From Gorsachius magnificus (lineage: Eukaryota; Chordata; Aves; Pelecaniformes; Ardeidae): a DNA stretch of 64,000 nucleotides. Where the stretch lies: NCBI GenBank assembly GCA_034008185.1, contig CM067085.1, positions 56,712,602 through 56,776,601 of the forward strand, given 5' to 3'. The position numbers were made by a program, and so were the translations under genes. This document shows, piece after piece, positions 59,633 to 64,000 of this stretch. Positions within the stretch are counted from its first letter, which is position 1. Each line of letters begins with the position of its first letter. The notes under the pieces are model-generated. The model did no database searches and was not told the origin of the DNA. It saw only the letters and a program-made list of their open reading frames with translations.

Positions 59633-62600
59633 CTAGACTCTGGGGTGCAGACCAGGAGTGGTACAGAAATCTGGTGTGCTCATCAGACCCTGCTGCTGGA
59701 GAGGCATTTGGGGTTTGGAGGCTCCAGGGAGACCCACAACTGTTGCTCCTGCTGCCCCGCGCCTAGGGCAGGGGGGAGTGCTCCATCCTCATCCTCATGG
59801 CACTGCGCCTCTCATGGGACCTTCTCCTGCACGTCTCCGACAGATCACTCAGACCTGCATGAACAGTGAAAGGTCCTGTTCATGCTCTTTTCTCGTGCTG
59901 CCCACTCTTAGTAGCTGGTCCTTGAGCTGCTTGGAGAGTTGACTGTTCATACAGAAGAGCTCCAACAGGAAGTTATAAATCCTTGCCTCACTGAAATATG
60001 GCATGTGATGTGCTGCACGCAGTTACAGTAGCAGGTCCATATGTCAATAGAAAGTCAAAGACAGCAATGGATGCTGACAGACAAAACTTTTAAAAGGTGA
60101 AGCCCATGAGAAATGGCAAAACTGCCCTAAATTTGGCTCCTTCCTCAAGGAGGATGCAAAGGCACCCACTGTGAACATCGCAAGGCTCGATGTTATTAAT
60201 AAGTTGTCTGTTCAGGCAGGTACCTCACTAAGACATGGCATGCTGTGCATCCAGGTGTGAGGATGTGGTCGGTTTTGGAATGGAATTCAGCTTCACAAAG
60301 TCTTGGGGAATTTACTGATGCAGAGAGATAACTCTGCCTGCTTGCTTACTGTTAACACACTGCTCCTTCAGAGCCACCTTTTACCCTCTTGTGCACTTTT
60401 AACATGTTCTTCGTGTATGGTGTTTCAATCCAGCTGAGGGATTCATCACTTATCATTCATCACTAACATTAGCTTTATGGCTTTCTTTCAATGCTGGATT
60501 TTAACATATGTGTATTATAAATATTCCTCCTTTAGCCTGTCATAACCATTCCCTAAAATGCTGGAATTACTTCTTGGTCTTTGCCTATCCCTCTCCAACT
60601 GACTCGGTAGATTACAAGTATTGTTTATAGGAATCGCAGCGGAAGGTGCATATATATTCTTTACAACATACCATCAGCCACTAAAAAGTAAGAGACGACG
60701 ATATTCTCCTGGCCTCTCGACCTGAGTTTGGGAGTACTGTTCTCTCTCCTGTTTTGCCACAGTTCCTTCTCCTCAGCCACTTTGGGGCTCATTTTTCCTC
60801 TTTTTGTGATAAGCCTCTCCTCTCTTTTCATCAAAGTACCTGGTGAAACAGGAGAGAGGTTCTCTTCTATCCGAACCTGATTTCAGTGGTAGCAATTTCT
60901 CATCTCCTCCTTCCACTGAGGTTCTGAAGAAGTTAGAACAATCCAGAAGGTCCTGCTCAGATGGACAGGGAACAGGAATGGATTGCCCACATCCCTCTCG
61001 GGAACCCTCCTGCCTGTTTACTGCCCCCTAATTGCTGGTACCCCCAGCTCCCCAGCTCTGCCTGCAGGCGAAGTGTTTCTCCTCCCAAGCAGCAAACTGT
61101 TCCCTCGCGACCGGCACCATATTCATGGAGCACGTATTTACCAGAGCGGAGTGCTGATGACAGGGAAAACTGCAGACGAGTCACCATCTTTTTAAATATG
61201 CTAACCACAAATATTTACTTAATTACTAGAAAAGCTGATATTCGTATATGTAGTCAAGTACAAACCGGGCATGGTAGTTCTGTATTTTGTCAGCCCAAAG
61301 GCTGCAACTTGCCTTCTTTTTTCCAGCTGTTAACCTCTGTGTTGTAAACTGAGTCCCAGACTGCTGGTTTATTTCTTTTACTGGCATAATCTGGCATGAT
61401 TCTCACCGACTGCCATTGTTCTTATTCATGGTGATGGAAGAAAACACAGATACAGGCCACCAAGATACATTTAATCTGTGCACCATCCCAGTCTAATATC
61501 AGTTGTATAAGTTGTTTTAAAGGTGGATGTAGGGAAAAAAAACAGTGTGATTTTTTTTTTGCAATATCAGACACTTTGCTATTCTCTCAAAACCTCATCT
61601 CTGCGTTGCAACTCAACCATGTTTGGCTTCAGCTCCCAGCTCTGTAGTAGGAGGACAGCTTCTAGGATACAGGTAATAATCTCCCTCCTTTTCTGTCTTA
61701 TTGTGTTCAAGGTTTTTTTAACACCAACTCAAACTCCCTCTCTGTGCACGTATTTTCTATACGATAAGCCTTGTGGAGGTAGCATCTTCAAGTGTTTAGT
61801 TTAATGATGGGAGCACTGAGGCAGCTATGTGGATAATTTATTTGATTTCAAAATGCTGCCACATTTATACATGGAAAACTTTAAAGAAAATTAAACTCAT
61901 TAAAAAACCCCACATAAATTGTTTTTGCAACAAAGCAATTAAGAAATCTCGCCTCTCCAGCACGGTGGGCAACATTCTAAATAAAATAAAGCCCAAATTA
62001 CCTTTTGCTGGAAACAAAGTAAGAGCTATCTCTTATGACTTAATAAGAAATGGAAGTTTTTAGAATTAATACAAAGATTTAGCAGCTTCCTTCTATATGT
62101 GTTGCTAAGCATTTTGCTGAAATTGCCTCAGAAAAAAGCAAACAATTCAAAAGGATCACATCTATGAGAAGGTTTGTGGGTTTTTTTTCCCCAACTAAAT
62201 TACTCTGCTTTACAGGATGAAGAAAGGAGTCAAGGATTTTATTTTCTTCCCCCAATGCATGTATAGACAAAGGTTTGATAGGGTTTTGTTTTGTTTTATT
62301 TTCATTGTCTTAGCTTCAAACTACTCCTTAAACCCCCCACGTTTCTATGGGAACAAAGGAATAATACTGAATCAATGGACTGCAAAATATGGGGCCTGTC
62401 CTATAAATCCTGAGGAGCAGGTTTTATTCATACCAATAGTCCCTTTGAACACTGAAATTACTCCCATAGATAAGAGCTTTCAGGACTGGCCCCGCCATGG
62501 GAGAATGACACCATGGCTTTGCCTGATGGAGAGCTGATGTTTCTGCGATGCTCGCACGCAGAAGGGGGAGATGCCAAGGGGGGCACAGGGCCAAGGCGGA

Positions 62601-64000
62601 TCAAGGGGCAGGGGGGGATGCTGGTTCCCAGGGCGTTCTGCCGACCTGCCGTCCCTCGCCCCGCTGCCTCTCTGGGGCATGCTGCTGCCTCACCCTGCTC
62701 CCTCCCGGGGCTGCGCTGGGAGCCGAGGGGTCTCCACTGCCAGTGCACCCCAGGAGGGGATGTTCCCATCCCCTCTCTCATCCTGAGGCTGAGCCCTGGG
62801 CTCAGCAGGGTGAGTGGCGTGGAGGGCCAGGGTGTCACTGCCCAGCGCGGTGGCACAGGTCGAGCATCTCCCTGAGTTGTAACAGCAATGACAGAGTTGT
62901 CTTTCCCAGAATATTGCACGTATCATTTATAAACTGAAGGTATGTAGAGGAAATACAGATCTCCTGAGATTTTTCTGTTGGATCACGCTGTTCCTGCCCC
63001 CTCCTGGGAAGCCCTTGACAGAGACATCCTCTCATCTTGGCAGAGATGCTCATGCTCCAGAAAGAGCTGAAAAAGGGTGTAACGCATTCAGTTCCTCTCA
63101 GATCTCCACTGCTATCCCTGCCACACATCTAACACATCATGCTGCTGTTGCTCCTGTCCAGGGGACAGGGCAGGGTCTGGCCTGCCATCGCTGAGCGGGC
63201 TGCCCAGTCCATGCAGCAGACCCGCACCACAGTCCTGCAAACCTGATCCGCGCAGAATTCGGCTCCGTATATCAAGAAAAACAACTCCACATGCAAGAGC
63301 AATTGGCTCCGGAGTGGGAAGCTGCGCAGCCTGGGCTGTGCAAGCCTTTGGAAGATGGCCAGTCCCGTAGAGTCCCTCCCGAGCCTACTTAATTGCATGA
63401 AATAAGATGAAAAGACAGGCTAATGAGAAACCCCATCTGCCAGCCAGCTAAAATTAAGGCTGCCTTCTTCAGCAAAATGTACTCAGATATCTGTATTCTT
63501 TTAATATCTCTTCATATGGCCGAGAAGGTTTCAGACATGTAGCAATGCCTATCTCAGCTCTGATTTTTTCCTTCATTTTCCTAGCTTGCCCCTGAACAGC
63601 AGGGTAAGTGGAAAAAATTGGCTGAAGGGTTCTGTTTCAGCATGAACTTATTTAAGAGAACATCAGCTAATAAACGCTGTGGTCCAACCTGCTTATTATT
63701 ACATTATATTATGTGATTCAGTGATTCATGATATCAAATTGGTTACGGATGTGATATAGCAGGTGGTCTCATGGCACTGTTGAACTTCCTAGAAGAAACT
63801 AGGAAAGAAGTGCAAAAAAAGAAAATTCTCAGAACAACCCTAAGGGTATTTATGCAGGGAAAGGATGTATAAGGAAAGGTCTTTTATTTTACTCAGTCTG
63901 CTCTATACTCCCATGCAACTTCTGTGCCCCTAAGTTGCTTACTTGTTTCGTTTACCTTACTAATTGCTCTACTGATGTTCCAGGAAAGATATTTCTTGCT
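59633..64000. other. Unique non-coding stretch to the end of the window
   Basis: No gene is supported. AT-rich sequence surrounds a GC-rich patch at about 62540-62880, where frames of 120-153 codons overlap on both strands and share no recognisable domain. No repeat family or RNA gene was recognised. Confidence 0.6.

Noticed and set aside
62458..62937. Frames of 120-153 codons on both strands
   Set aside because: The GC-rich patch is depleted in stops, so several frames open together; none resembles a known protein.

Overview
The window reads as nuclear DNA from a bird. Three fragments show clear similarity to CR1, the dominant avian LINE, and a fourth site carries three copies of the (ATTCTATG) octamer that ends CR1 elements. 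A 555-bp solo LTR resembles an endogenous retrovirus family that I recall as common in non-galliform birds; this is recognition from memory, not a database match. The species cannot be named. Interspersed repeats are sparse, as expected for birds. There are no operons, ribosome binding sites, CRISPR arrays or other prokaryotic features.

I found no protein-coding gene, coding exon, tRNA or rRNA that I can support. The open frames are short, overlap on both strands, and resemble no family I recognise. Several exist only because they cross simple repeats. The longest (245 codons, 16346-17083) lies in GC-rich sequence and is reported only as an uncharacterised frame. The window is therefore best read as intergenic or intronic sequence: AT-rich, apparently unique DNA alternating with 150-350 bp GC-rich patches.

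Layout: 1-5189 is unique sequence, ending at an orphan CR1-type octamer tail (5190-5213). 5214-14507 is unique sequence with several GC-rich patches and an AT-rich block dense in homeodomain-type sites (about 13200-13380). The solo LTR occupies 14508-15062 and contains an (ACT)12 microsatellite. 15063-26585 holds the longest open frame with an internal 45-bp duplication, and a compact nuclear-receptor-like palindromic cluster near 18050. A minus-strand CR1 fragment lies at 26586-26920. A 46-bp GAG tract lies at 31725-31770, between CpG-dense patches. A 16-bp-unit minisatellite lies at 49455-49705. A 65-bp perfectly alternating purine-pyrimidine tract (Z-DNA type) lies at 52654-52718. Minus-strand CR1 3' ends lie at 53019-53134 and 59579-59632. 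The remainder to 64000 is unique sequence with GC-rich patches.

The items most worth checking are the alternating tract, the dimeric minisatellite, the LTR and its target-site duplication, the longest open frame, and a handful of AT-rich blocks that could be conserved regulatory elements. None of these is evidence of a new system. Conservation and coding claims need alignments that I could not run.
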